A stretch of 64,000 bases of DNA from Erigeron canadensis (taxonomy: Eukaryota > Streptophyta > Magnoliopsida > Asterales > Asteraceae), in the NCBI RefSeq assembly GCF_010389155.1, contig NC_057767.1:8353765-8417764 (forward strand), in the 5' to 3' direction. The notes under the pieces are model-generated. The model was not told where the DNA came from and did no database searches. It saw only the letters and a program-made list of their open reading frames with translations. Both the position numbers and the translations under genes were made by a program. The stretch's first letter is position 1, and each line of letters starts with the position of its first letter. This document shows positions 33,665 to 45,857 of this stretch, in pieces.

Positions 33665-33736
33665 ATTATGGAGTTAGGAATCGAACCGACTACTTCGGTG
33701 TTAGCATGCGTACAGATTTGCCAACTAAACCATAAT
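33665..33736 (-). repeat. tRNA-like sequence, probably not functional
   Basis: 72 nt. On the minus strand the ends ATTATGG and CCATAAT are perfectly complementary over 7 bp like an acceptor stem. An A-box-like TGGTTTAGTTGG and a B box GGTTCGATTCC are in place. The T-stem and anticodon stem do not pair properly, so this is a tRNA-derived relic inside Helitron-like sequence. Confidence 0.4.
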
Positions 33737-35669
33737 GGCTTTTGTTTTACTTTTGAAAAACCACAATACTTAACTTAACAAACTTCCAATACTTGCATGT
33801 CAATTTATTCAACCACCATTTATATAAAGGAAACAAATCAAACCCTATTTTGTCTGTCATTAGTTACGCTGTTTAATTTTCAATTTTTATAAAGGAAATA
33901 ACCCTATTTTGGATGTCATTTTGAATTACACATTAATGACCTCAAATCCCTACAGTTTAGGATTTAAGATTTTTATATTAAATGGATTTCATCAAAGTTT
34001 TATCCTACACTGAACAATAGCCTCACTAAAAAATCTCCCCTATCTTGGAGAATCACTACTGTTGTTCTATCTCTTATAGCTAGGTATTTTTTTTAATCAC
34101 AAATATTCCTCTTTTTAATTATATTTATGTTTTGGATCTTGTGTTTTTATGCTCTCAATGTTTTTGGTTAATTTAAGCTATTCTTACCCAAAAAAATCTG
34201 TATAACTATCATGTATCGTTTATTCGTTTACTTATCGACATGATTAAATTTGTTTGTGTTTTAGTCTAATGTAGATTATATGGGAAAAATGGGTATAATA
34301 GGTTCATACTTTATGTTTTGATTGATGATCAATGTCTTCTTATAATGAGTTTGCATTTAATTAAAGTGAAGTATGTTTGTGTTGTTATACGAAAATAGAT
34401 TTTTTTTATCGACATGTTTACATTGGTTAAAAATTTATTTATTTGTATTTTGTTGAATTCTATATTATCATGTTTATGAAAGACAAATAGCCAAATAGGG
34501 CAAATGACCACTTTTGAATAATACTATGTATTTATGTGTTTATATTGTCATCCTTTCCTTCCTCTCACCATTTTTCATTTAGCAAAAACATAGCGGTTTA
34601 GTTTAATATTTATAACCATCATCTATCTTCTATTGTGTACATTGAGGAGGTGTTTATTTTAGTATAAGATTGATAATATATATTGGGTTTGGTAATGAAT
34701 TGTGTGATTGAGATTAGATACAGGATTGAAAGATAATATTAAAAAATATATATAAACAGAGAGATTAAAAGTAATTATATTAAGGTTTAACGTTATACGA
34801 GTAGTTTATATCTAGCTTTGTGCCTCTGTTCTTGATCTGCTTAGTTTTTTACCATGTGTATGTCAAATTAGAGCCATAGAGGTATAAGCTAAACGGATGA
34901 TATAGTATTGGTGAATGAGGAAATTATAATATGAGAATGTTGGTAGCAAATTATGAATCGCATGTAGTTAAGTTATTATCATAGATAAGTTTTGTTTAAA
35001 TCATATATCATCATATATTTTGGTTTAGACTTTAGATAAGTTTTGTTTTAATCATATATCATCATATATTTTGGTTTAGACTTTAGCTTTCAGTGACATT
35101 TATTTTTTCAGGTTTTGGATTTTGACTTTGAAAATTATGTTTAGTCTCTTTATCATATATGAATTCTTCACTCCATATATTCTTCACTCGATGATATTCA
35201 ACATATTTTGATCCAAGGTTAGGTATTGCTCAATCAAATGCTTTTTAGGATAGCCAGTTCTTTTTATTTGTTCCATTACACTTTACACCATCCACCCATT
35301 TGTGATTAGACGGCCTCACATGGACTACATGGATAATGTGTCAAATGAGTTTGGATCAAAACAAGCCGGTGCTATTCAATGTTGTTTGTAATTTTCTATT
35401 TTTATATAGTGATTAAGTTTTCGGATATACGTGATAGTATATTACTATACTATATTTTTGTTAAAGTTATATGTGTAAGGTTTATATATATATATATATA
35501 TATATTTCATTCTATTTTTCCAAATTATATTTTTTGACTTTTAAGGCTATACCTTTTACATGTTGAATTCTATTTTTTAGAAACATCCCGAACTCCCGAA
35601 GGGCATATGACTGAATGACAAAAAAAAGTCTTTCAAGAAAACTATGTTTGCTTTTAATTGTCAAGATGC
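33737..35669. other. intergenic, AT-rich
   Basis: No gene seen. A 56-bp segment (AGATAAGTTTTGTTTAAATC onward) is repeated in tandem at about 34983-35090. A (TA)n run lies at 35482-35505. Confidence 0.45.
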
Positions 35670-35672
35670 TAA

Positions 35673-35964
35673 GGTCGCGTTTGGTTCGCAGATTCTGATG
35701 GAATTTGATGGAATTGGAATTGAATTCCATTCTTTAGTGCATTTGGTTGCTCAATGATGAAGGAATATCATTCCGTTGGAATGTCAACATTCCCTCATTT
35801 GATGGAATCTCCATTCCATGAGGATGGGGGAAGGAATCTCATTCCGTCTCTCCCTTAAATCTTCAAAAAATGAAAAACATTCCATCAAATTCCATTCCAT
35901 CAGATTCCAATTCTTTTAATAGATTCAATTCCATCCAAAAATATTCCGTGAACCAAACGCGCCC
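35673..35964. mobile_element. Tourist-like (PIF/Harbinger) MITE
   Basis: Termini GGTCGCGTTTGGTTC and, in reverse, GGGCGCGTTTGGTTC, flanked by TAA at 35670-35672 and 35965-35967. The interior is built from GGAATT/GATGGAAT words in both orientations. 292 bp. A shorter copy of the same family is at about 47446-47621. Confidence 0.88.
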
Positions 35965-35967
35965 TAA

Positions 35968-37020
35968 ATGTCAAAACATATTCAACAATAGTTACCTGAT
36001 ATATTATTTAACTTTCTTATTTGTAATAACTTCGTATTTCTAAACTATATCAAATGAATGACGATTTCAGTGTTGTACTTAAAATAGTAATTCAACATAT
36101 TGTAACTATGGTTTTACTATATGTTTGTTTCAAGTAAAGATGCAATTTTCGTTTTATTGGGTCATGGTCATGAAAACGTTGATATTTGGTGTCACAAGGT
36201 GAATTTTTTTTTTTACCCCCTTCGTTATCTTACTGGAAATTAACCTAGGATAACTATATTTTCAAATTGATAAAATAATTTTACTTATATAGATTTCTAC
36301 AAAATGATAATCAACCGGTTGTTTCTAGATCATATCTATTTTAATATTGAACGATGATAGCAACTCTATAAATATCATAAAAAAAATATTGTTTTCAAGG
36401 GGTTTAAGTCATCTATAATTCATTTGCTTAGTCTCAATTTTACAATTTTTTTAAAATAAATTTTAAATATCTTCCTTTAGTGTACATTTTATTGTCAGAT
36501 AACAAAATAGATCGTGGCTTGCACGGGTTTCACTTGACATTATAATAATTTTTTTTATTGCATGTCATATACGATAAATTAGTAAGATAACAAAATAGGT
36601 CATTGAATGCATGCGTTTCACATTCTATCACCAAGATGATTCTCAAAGGATTATTTTTTTAGTATATAAAATAGTATATATATGTCAATTTCCATCTTCA
36701 ACTACTTATTGATGCTTAATTACTTGATAGTTATGTATTTTATCGGTCCATGGAACACATGAGTATAACTTGAAGTAAATAGTTCTACAAGGAAGATGAT
36801 ATCCTATAACATAGATACTAGCGAGTCGTGGAATATATGAGCACTGACTTTGCTATGTTGAAGGACACACCAAACAAAGGGTCTTTCTTTCTGGACGGTG
36901 TTATTACTGAATCTATATTATTGTTCAATCCATATGAACATCTATATTATTGTATATTCACTTTTCGTGATAACATCATTTTTTTCATGTCATTTACAAT
37001 GAATTACGTAGTAATAAATT
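35968..37020. other. intergenic, Helitron-derived
   Basis: Repeated AGATAACAAAATAG words with CTTGCACGGGTTTCACTT (about 36517) and a weaker copy near 36600 look like decayed Helitron 3' ends. The 64-codon ORF at 36828 has no recognisable similarity. Confidence 0.4.
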
Positions 37021-37050
37021 AGACCGGTGCAACGCACGGGTTTCACCTAG
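37021..37050 (+). mobile_element. Helitron 3' terminus
   Basis: CCGGTGCAACGCACGGG (imperfect hairpin) then TTTCACCTAG and a T, a well-formed Helitron end. The 5' partner may be one of the termini at 33116 or 33463. Confidence 0.65.
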
Positions 37051-37051
37051 T

Positions 37052-37977
37052 ATATACTAAAAGCCAACGGACCTAACCTCAATTAACCAATCATAACTCT
37101 CGATTTCTCTAAATTAAGTTATTAAACATGTGACTAAATTATGCTATTAAAAAAACCTAACATTTAAAAAACAAAAAAAAAAAATTTAAAAAGATGAAGG
37201 CGACCAAGATGACCAACATATGGTATTAATTTGGATAAACCATATACGATATTAATAAGGATTACAACTAAATAATAATAAAAAAAAAATCTAAAAGAAA
37301 ATAGACAAGTCGACCAAGATGTATTAATTTGGATCAACATATATGTTGTTAATTTGGATTATTAATTTTTTAGTCTCGTGAAAAATACACTTAGGGTAAC
37401 GATATTTTAAATAAAATGATTTCTTTTTATTTAATTAGCTTACATTATTTACATCGGACTTCTCCATTTTTTTTCGAGTATTTTTTTTTTTTTTACATTT
37501 GAATTTCTAAGGCTTCTTGGGTTGCATATACTTAATCATATTTTCATAATGTTTAAATTTCATGTATTTAACACGGTCAAAAAACTAATAACTTATTAAC
37601 TAATGAAAAATAATATATCTAACTCATAACAATCATGTAATCCAAAACTTTCATGAAAAATAAATACCATAACAAAAACTACAAAGAAGTTTCTTTGATT
37701 GTATTGTTAAAAAAATTGCTACAACAACAAGCCTTGACATGATATTGATAGACGAATAAGTTAAACGCTTTCGTCAATGTTTCAATAGTACATTCTTCTA
37801 CTTTGATTTCCATTACATTACTTATATTTGAATTTACCGTATTATTCTTCATAATTTTAGTTACATTTTTGAATTTACAAGTTTGTTATTTCACGGCTTT
37901 TCTTGGATTATATATATGTAACTTTATCTTTAATATGTCATAAATAATCCGTGTATTTGATACGGGTCTAAATCTAG
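37052..37977 (+). mobile_element. Helitron, placed directly after another
   Basis: Starts ATATACTAAAAGCC, homologous to the terminus at 33116 but lacking its first bases, and ends CCGTGTATTTGATACGGG (hairpin), TCTAAATCTAG and T. About 926 bp, non-coding. It begins one base after the end of the preceding Helitron. Confidence 0.55.
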
Positions 37978-39359
37978 TTATGAAGGCTATAGCTGTATAG
38001 GTATGATTAAATTGAATTCATGTGATATGATACAATTATATATGACTATTTATGAACTTAATAAATACTATAAGTCATATAAAAACCTTACTTTGAGACT
38101 TCTTTTTTGAAATACCATAATTCCTTTCCGATTCCTCTTGTTCTTTAATGAGACATGCTTAGATGAACACTCTTATTCTCTTAATATATTTTCAAAAAAG
38201 TTAACAACAAAAAGAAAACTATAATTAACATACAAAATAATGGTTACAAATTTACTAATTCAGAGTTTCACCATCAGAAATCGAACCAAGGTAAAAAAAA
38301 ATTACCAAAAAAAAAAAATCGCAACAAAAAAAAGAAAAAAACTATTAAATTAATTTATTTGAGAAGTTAAAAAGATTACTTTAGTCATTTGTCCTTATGC
38401 CATCTCCAACGCTCGATATGCCCACCCGTACAAGGGTTAAGCTGAGCCCATTGGAGGTCTGCCGCGCAAGGCCGCCGCATGTGTCCACTGAAGTTACTGG
38501 AGTAAGTTTTTTGGAAGCAACGTAATTGTATAGAATATCGTCTTTATAAATTATTCTTTGTAAAGGTTTATTGTAATATGAACGCCGACTTATTGGCATG
38601 TCTTGTTAATGGTTATGAATAGTAACCATGCTAATTAAAACTTGACATATGACATCGGTTATCAAGTGATACATCGCACGTTTTGTTTATTATCGTTTGG
38701 ATTTGCCACATTTGCATCCTGTTCACATTTTGTCACGTCATTTTCTTTTATATTTCTTTAGTTTTCTTTTCGGATTTTTTTTATTACGGGTTTTTTTTTT
38801 CACACTTTTTTTCTTTTTGAGTCATTCAACTTTTTTGTGGAACACCCCGTACCACTAATTGCATTTTGCTACATCGCATCCGCTTGAATTTTGAATTAAT
38901 ATATTGACGTTTTTATCATATTACATCCCGTTCAGGTTTCTACTCCGGGTTACTTATTGGTTTCTTGCAAACTTTTAAACAAACATATTAATGACAAATT
39001 TATTTCTAAACGGTGAAGTTTCAATGCAAATATATTAAAAATAACGTAACCGTTTCAACAAGAAAATTGAAACCCCGCAACGCGGGGTCCAAAATTTTAT
39101 AGGTATCATAATTATAGTTTAACAACTAACGTTTAGTGGCCAAAATATAAAATAAATAAGTAATAATTCAGTTTACCAACCTGTTTACTAGAATTGTCGG
39201 TAGGATTTATAGTCTTTCATCTCCATTTATTTTTATAAAAATTATAGCTCTTTTTTCCTTGAAGAAAATATCATAGAAAAATTAAGTTGAATATGATTCT
39301 AATTAATAATGTCCTTAATAAAACCTATTGAAAGATTTATTAGAAATTATTTAATTTAC
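37978..39359. other. intergenic
   Basis: At 38399-38480 a GC-richer segment begins CCATCTCCAACGCTC, a common Harbinger MITE terminus. A GC hairpin CCCCGCAACGCGGGG lies at about 39070. No gene seen. Confidence 0.4.
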
Positions 39360-39555
39360 ACTTATCATATTAATTTACACTCTAAGTCTATATATGAGAT
39401 AATTTCATTATCCCTTTTACATCACTTAGAATTACATATACATAATCTTACACCATTTGACATCGCCTTTACGACCAATAGTCACCGCCACCACCACCAA
39501 ACTCCGTCCCCTTCATCACCGCTGCATTGCGTGGATACTGTGCATTGGCCTAATG
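39360..39555 (+). mobile_element. Helitron of the ACC/GCC-rich family, copy 3 (3' half)
   Basis: The 3' part (CACCGCCACCACCACCAAAC, then CATCACCGCTGCATTGCGTGG) matches copies at 31104 and 32337. The 5' end is too diverged to place. Confidence 0.4.
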
Positions 39556-39573
39556 GGTATTAATTGCACCTAG

Positions 39574-40330
39574 ATATGCACACAAGAATTGGTTTTTGAA
39601 AAACTGGGTCAGAAAAACCGAAATTGTGCTCGATCAAAGTAGGGTTGGACCAAAACCGGCGGTTTAAAACAGGTTTGGGTTTCGGATTTCAAAATCAGGA
39701 AGCAGAAAAAACGCGTTTTTGACCTCAAATCGACGCACCAAACGCGAGATGCTTCAGGAAGCAGAAAAAATGGTGGGCAAAATGGGCAACGGGCCAAGGG
39801 CCCGGATTTTAGGGGGCCCATTCTTTTTATTTTTTACTGTTATATACATATACATATATATTAAAATTTATATATATTTATATATATAATTAACTAAGCC
39901 CATTATAAATTTTAACAATCACATAATAAAGTTAAACCATACAACTTAGTCCACAAAAAAAATTTACTGGATTAAAAAAGAAATAATTATCAACCAATTT
40001 GCTATGATGAATGCTAGAAAAACTACACGAAGTTTCGGGCAGGTATTACAGTTTGTTATCTGAGTATTATAATTTTGCATTGCTTTTTAAGTTTTTTGAA
40101 CATTTGTTAATTTTATTGATATAACATTAATTTATTGTCGTTTTTAAAAATTAGTTTATATATTACAATTTGTTGCATCTAGCACAAGGACCCTTTTTTC
40201 TACATTCGGTCTAGATTCATAAATTTTTAGAGACGGTCATGAGTTTGGTCAAACCCTGTTTTTAGCTACATTGATCAAACCTGGTTCAGGCTTCGGTCGG
40301 GTGGACAAAACTTGAATTTTGTGTACGGCT
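39574..40330. mobile_element. possible TIR element with LTR-derived filler
   Basis: ATGCACACAAGAATTGGTTTTTG at the left resembles CGTACACAAAATTCAAGTTTTG (reverse) at the right, suggesting an inverted-repeat element without a clear duplication. At 39697-39760 it carries a segment (GAAGCAGAAAAAACGCGTTT, then GACCTCAAATCGACGCACC) nearly identical to 44490-44540 in the LTR further right. Confidence 0.35.
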
Positions 40331-40539
40331 AATTGGAACAACGTGAGTGGCACATATACATTGACTAAATTTGTCGCCCTTTTCTTTTAGTCATTGTTCA
40401 TCTAGCCCAAAAGGCAAAAAAGCCAAGTAGTTTCATATTTTATTTGGTTTTATAAATTTTACAAATCACAGCCTAAACATGCGGTTTAATTAGGTTTAAG
40501 TAGTTTAATCTCTTCAAAAATAATATAAAATAAAATGAT
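40331..40539. other. intergenic
   Basis: Nothing recognised. Confidence 0.5.
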
Positions 40540-41000
40540 AACCTTGTTGATGATGTACCCCTTTAGACCACTGCACGGAAAGCACCCTTTACGAAGCAAT
40601 CATACAAAAGGTTTAGGCCCGGAGGTGCTTAATTAATTAAATGGTTAAGAGATTTTTATATATACTTTCCAAAGATAATATCTATTATCATCTAAGAAAA
40701 CTAAATCGGCTAAACATGGTAATTATACTCCAACTCAAAGATGGAAAGAAAAACTCTAATCTTCTTTCTCATGTAACCCTCTCTTATAAAAGGAGAGAGA
40801 ATTATCCTAAGTAAGCACGATCACAATCTACCGAATAACTCTAACAATTATTCTTTGGCGTCAAACTACCTTCGAGGAATTGCCGATAAACCCTAAACCC
40901 TTTTCAATCATCATTCAAGAAGTCTTGCTCGTTCACGAAGTGTTAGGCGCGGTTTGCAGCACAATCACTTGTCGTCGCCTTTCTTCAATGAGTTGAACAT
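40540..41000 (+). mobile_element. LTR-like promoter segment
   Basis: TATA box (CTCTTATAAAAGGAGAG at about 40773) followed by a leader with ATAAACCCTAAACCC, as in plant Ty3-type LTRs. Neither boundary is certain and no polyprotein is attached. Confidence 0.3.
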
Positions 41001-41246
41001 ACTTGGAAAGAAAGGTTGTAAAGTACTTCTTTTTAAATGACGATTCTCATTAACTTGTCACGAAATCACAATTACAAGCACCAAATATATATATATATAT
41101 ATAAAACCTGAAATCTATAAATTTACAAGAAAGAGAAGTTTTCCTATTTGTCCCAAGTTAACAGGATCTTGTTCACCCTATTCTTGATTCAATGAAAGCC
41201 AACGGATTGTATATCCTCAAAACGCGATAAATGGAGAGAGGTGTCC
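41001..41246. other. intergenic
   Basis: Contains a short (TA)n run at about 41084-41103. No gene. Confidence 0.5.
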
Positions 41247-42160
41247 TGTAACACCCGTCGTTTAAAAATATGGATTTCCAAAAGTTTTTGCCTAATGGCG
41301 TCAAAATATAGCGGAAGTAAACTTTAAAAGATCGAACCCAAAGGATCGGTTTGGTTCATTTATTAAATGGTGTTACTAGTAGTGTCATCACAATAAGTTT
41401 AAATGGAAATCTTAAAGTTGTCCAACATTAAACAACCGACATCTAAGTAATTACAAGTCATTAATGTCTAAACAAAAAAAAAACAATTCATTAATATGAG
41501 AAGCTACTATGGGTAAACTAAAGCCATCTTTACTGCAATCTACCCATGCCTCGCACTTTATTCATCATCTAGCTCAAGTTTGCTAAACCTGAGGGAGCAA
41601 CACATTTCAAGAAACAAGTGTTAGCTAACGAATTAGCTAAGTAAGATAACACATAATTTATAAAGCATTTGTCTAATTAAGCATAATAGAAAAGTCATAT
41701 TTAATTGTTAAGGCACAAATCACAAGTTATCACATCTATTATATCACATCTTGCATCAAACATCTTTCATATAGGATGAATCATCCTAAATGTGCCTAGT
41801 CATCTTTTTCATCTCGCATATAACATCTAACATCTTATAATTGTGATATAAGTCATGCTTCTTTTATAGGTATAAGTTTATGTGTAGGCAGTCATAAGAC
41901 CTTACAGGGAACCTCACACCTGACTGGATGGATAAGTCTTACGGTAATCCATCAATGTCGTTAAGGAATGACAAGACAATCCCGGAGTAGTCCGTATGTT
42001 CAAGACAATGGGGCTGGTTAAGCCTCTCGGAGTTACTCAATCACATCTTACCATGTTGCAAGGAGCCATCCAAGCAACCACATTTACGCACTAGCCGGGC
42101 AAGGGCAAGTACGGGTTAAGCTTAACACTTTCATCTAAATTACAAGCTCAATTTGCATCA

Positions 42161-43568
42161 TGATGTGACTAATTTATACCCATTACCCACATCCTTATTG
42201 GCCTATTTCTTATGCTTTTTAAGTATATTTTGTATGCATTTGGCGCGTTTATGGTGTTTGTTAGTGTTTACAGGTTCTAAACAGGTTACGCGTTCATTTG
42301 GTGCAATTACGAAGGGTTATTGGCCTAGAAGTTGATCTGAATGATTGAGAGTTGATAAAGTTTAGAAGATTGAAGAGTTCAGAAAGCTTAAAGATCGAAA
42401 GACAAATCTTAGTCACCAAGCTTGTGACTGCGCCGCAGTGGAGGTTGCCATGCCCACTGCGCCGCAGTCCTTATCCACGGAAAAGAGTAGAACACACCCC
42501 ACTGCGCCGCAGTGGGGGTCGCACTAGGCTGACTGCGCTGCAGTCAGGAAGGGAGAAAAGAAGGCCGAGGAAAATGACTGCGCCGCAGTGAAAGTATCAA
42601 TTGTCACTGCGCCGCAGTCACCTTGAAGTCAAAGTCAAACAAGACTCACCGCATCGCAGTGAGGGAAGACGAAGCCCACTGCGCCGCAGTGAGAACACGG
42701 GGTCTGAAGGAATAGGTCGGTTTTGCATCAGATTTTGAGAGGGTATATAAGCAAAACCCTAGGTCGAATTTCAGGTATCAAAACTCTTTCTAGGAGCTAT
42801 TCTACAAGGTTTCTTCACCCTCCAATCAAGATAATTTCTTAGGCGGATTCGTTGAAGATTCACGGGCACCCATCTAGATCGTATCTACTTACTGTCTTGC
42901 AATTTATTTTTCATCAAACGATTGGTACATCATGTTTCTCTTCTATTTTATTTATTATTGTGGATTGATCATGAGTGGCTAAACATTTAATCATCCACTT
43001 TGATGAAACGAGACGGATAATGTGATTGCAATATTTTTAATTCAAAAGAGTTTATTCAATTATCATTGTTTTGTGATCTTGATGATGTTAAATCTTTTTA
43101 TTAATTAATTTTGATATTGGTTGCATATAATTCTTCGTTGGTGGTACCAGTCGAATGTGTATGTGATTTTAAAACGGTTACTTGTCTATAAGTAATTATC
43201 ACTAGTTCTATGGTATGATGGTGAATATCATTTTAAGAAAAGATTAATTTTGTCAACGTGATTGATATCGGTTGGTGGTACCATGTTATTGTCACATAGG
43301 TTCAATTGATAATTTGATAGTCAATAAAACTGATTGTTGGAAGAATTGTGTTTGTTTTGTTGGTACCGGCTTGGGTAATTTAACTAGCAGTTAGGTGATT
43401 CGGTATTTTGTTCACGGTTGGTGGTACCATGTGAGCACCTTAATCTTGTCACGATTATCTTTAAACTCTAGAGAATTTGTTCTTAATTAAATGCAATCAC
43501 ATTTGAAGTCGAGGGAAGTCAAGGTGGATGACTTTTAATTATATTGTCTGAAGTTCAATAACCAAACG
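42161..43568 (+). mobile_element. nested LTR-like insertion
   Basis: Bounded by ATCA(T) direct repeats (42157-42161, 43569-43573) inside the LTR above. TATA box GGGTATATAAGCAAAACCCT at about 42737, then a leader and a region with the repeated word TTGGTGGTACCA (about 43140, 43275, 43420). It looks like a solo LTR of another retrotransposon and carries the palindrome array at 42427-42690. No ORF of substance. Confidence 0.45.
42427..42690 (+). repeat. array of 8 GC-rich near-palindromes
   Basis: The 13-mer ACTGCGCCGCAGT occurs exactly six times (42427, 42456, 42501, 42577, 42606, 42678) and twice with changes (42532 ACTGCGCTGCAGT, 42648 ACCGCATCGCAGT). The palindromic context often extends to CCCACTGCGCCGCAGTGGG. 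Spacers are 16-33 bp and unrelated to one another. The motif is conserved while the spacers are not. Confidence 0.85.
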
Positions 43569-44377
43569 ATCATATAACGAACATATTCACAATTAACAAT
43601 GAGTACACTTTCCAATTTATCTAAATCACCAAATGAACCTAGGTTCTGATATGCCCTCGAAGTATTGTCAGGGTATGTATACATGGTGTACTAGCAACCC
43701 TCCACCCAAAAACCTACCAATATGTAATCATATAAACACATCAATATCATATACCACATCAGAAGATCACCCTAGTATAGGCTACAACAATCTTATACGT
43801 TCAACCACATCCACATCGTTATCAATCACGTTACATGTTTACCTATGACATGTTCTAACACAAAAACGTATGCATGTAGAATTAACATAAGCTAAATCTA
43901 CGACATAACACATAAACAAATAGCGAGTATCTTTTCACCCCAAAGCATACAACATATAGTAGGGGCTATAAAACTCAACCTGACATGCGTATTACAATCC
44001 CAATATGAAAGGAAGTAGTATCGATGTCCACGAGTGCCGAAACCTATCATACACGTATCACATTAATCCTAAAGCCTCTAATAGTTAAGGTCTCTTAAAT
44101 ATTGACCTAATATTACTATAAATGCTTTATTATGTCCATGTTATAAGGATTTAATCTAACTAAGGTGGAATAGTTACGATTTGTTTCACAATGACTCACC
44201 GAGCCTTGACCACTGTTCCTTCATTCAAAATTTCGGTTTGTTCAAACTCTTTTTTGGACTCAGTAGGCTATACCATTGGAAATTAGACTCATTTACGCTT
44301 CCGTGGCCACTTGAATCGTCGAAAACGAACTTACGATTCAAAAGTTGTGGACGTTTGAAAATGACCTAGCTGCAGTG

Positions 44378-44485
44378 TCTCACGGCGCGAGATCAGGATA
44401 TCACGGCGCGAGAATTACACCTGAACACATATTTTCGAGTTTAAGCAAGGCTCACAACGCGACCAACCATCCTCGCGACGTGAGA
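44378..44485. repeat. GGCGCGAG-type short motifs
   Basis: CTCACGGCGCGAGATC, ATCACGGCGCGAGAAT, CTCACAACGCGACC and CCTCGCGACGTGAG lie within ~110 bp of the minus-strand LTR. They resemble, in layout though not in sequence, the palindrome arrays at 42.4 and 57.2 kb. Confidence 0.5.
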
Positions 44486-45232
44486 TGCTTCAGGAAGCAG
44501 AAAAAACGTGTTTTTGACCTCAAATCGACCCACCAAACATCAAAATCAAAGCCCCAAACTTTAACACAACATTTTTCTAGTAAAACTAAGCATAAAGATT
44601 GACTTTAAACCAAATCCCACTTCCAAAATCGTAAAACCCTCTTTTAAAGCCCCAAGTCAACTAATTTTTAACAAAACTCAAAAATTTAGCCATTAATCAA
44701 CAAGATTTAGCTATGGGTTACCTTTAACAACGTAAATTAAATATTTTAAGATAAGATTCACTTACCAATTCGTCCTAGAACCAAGAGATTCGGATTTGAA
44801 GACTAAGAAATGAAGAACACTCTTGAAACAATAAAAATCTTGAACTTTTAACCCAAATGTTATTATTATACTTGTTACCAACGATTTCACTTTCAAAAAT
44901 GATACAAGACCCGAATTTTGATGAAGAAATAAGAAGGAGAAGATGATGATGATGTTTCCTTGAGATGGAGAGAAAAAGAGAGTGTTTGTGTGTGTTAGAG
45001 AAAGAGATAAGAGAGAAATGAGTGGTGGGGAGGGGTTTTGTTCCCTCTTGTACTCTCGCGACTAGTTCTGGTTTCTACCGATAAATGATTCAGTTAGTTA
45101 AAACCTTTAACCCAAGACTCGTTCAAATATTCCGTTGACATATTATTATCTATTTCAAAATTACGTTTCAAATGACTATTCATATGCCCACTTTTCAATA
45201 CAAAAGTTTACTTTGTCTAAGTTTGACTTGTT

Positions 45233-45497
45233 TAAATTTTTTTTTTTTCGAACGGCGGGTGCGAAGGTCCTTCCATCGAGCTGAGCAGCGACATCCAAAC
45301 AGGCAGTATGCTCAGGGTTCGAGGCGTGTCTTACACCACTGGTACCCCCAAAGGGAGCCCATATTACGCTAAAGAGGTGAATGCCCGAGGTCAATAGGGA
45401 ATACAAGATTTGATCTCATGACCTCCAAGCCAACATCCCCTCTCGCCAAGATACCCAAAAGGTACCCCGGCTGACCACTGCGCCAGAAACTAGGTGG
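45233..45497 (-). repeat. tRNA-derived SINE with target duplication
   Basis: On the minus strand an A box (TGGCGCAGTGGTCAGC), a B-box-like GGTCATGAGATC and a body end in an A-run. The flanks TTGACTTGTT at 45223-45232 and 45498-45507 are a 10-bp target duplication. 265 bp. Confidence 0.8.
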
Positions 45498-45644
45498 TTG
45501 ACTTGTTATAAATTAAAGTGGTTTTTGATTTAAAAAGTTTAAAAATTCAATGCAAACGTACTAACATAACAAAATCATATTAACATAACAAAATTATATC
45601 AACACGTTAAATGAGGATCCACAGGATGGAACCCGAACCTACTA

Positions 45645-45857
45645 CTCCCTCCGTCCCATTTTAATTGTTATGTTGACTAACTTTGATCATAGATAACTTT
45701 GGTTGTGTCATGTAACACTTGATATAAAATATATGAATGGATTGAGTTTTTAATGTACTTTTCGTTCATATAAGTTTCATCAACTACTATATAGTACAAA
45801 CAAAGTTATTTACAGTCAAAGTTAGTCAACATGACAACTAAAATGAGATGGATGGAA
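45645..45857. mobile_element. Stowaway MITE
   Basis: Begins CTCCCTCCGTCCCATTTTAA and ends with its imperfect inverted copy (AAAATGAGATGGATGGAA), flanked by TA at 45643-45644 and 45858-45859. The arms TTGACTAACTTTGA and TCAAAGTTAGTCAA pair perfectly. 213 bp. Confidence 0.88.

Noticed and set aside
33665..33736. functional tRNA gene
   Set aside because: The anticodon and T stems do not pair; listed as a tRNA-like relic.
42352..42591. 79-codon plus-strand ORF rich in Arg and Pro
   Set aside because: Produced by translation of the GC palindrome array; repeats of TAPQ reflect the DNA motif.
42427..42690. CRISPR-like array
   Set aside because: Regular short repeats with differing spacers, but the repeat is only 13 bp, spacing is irregular and the context is a plant LTR.
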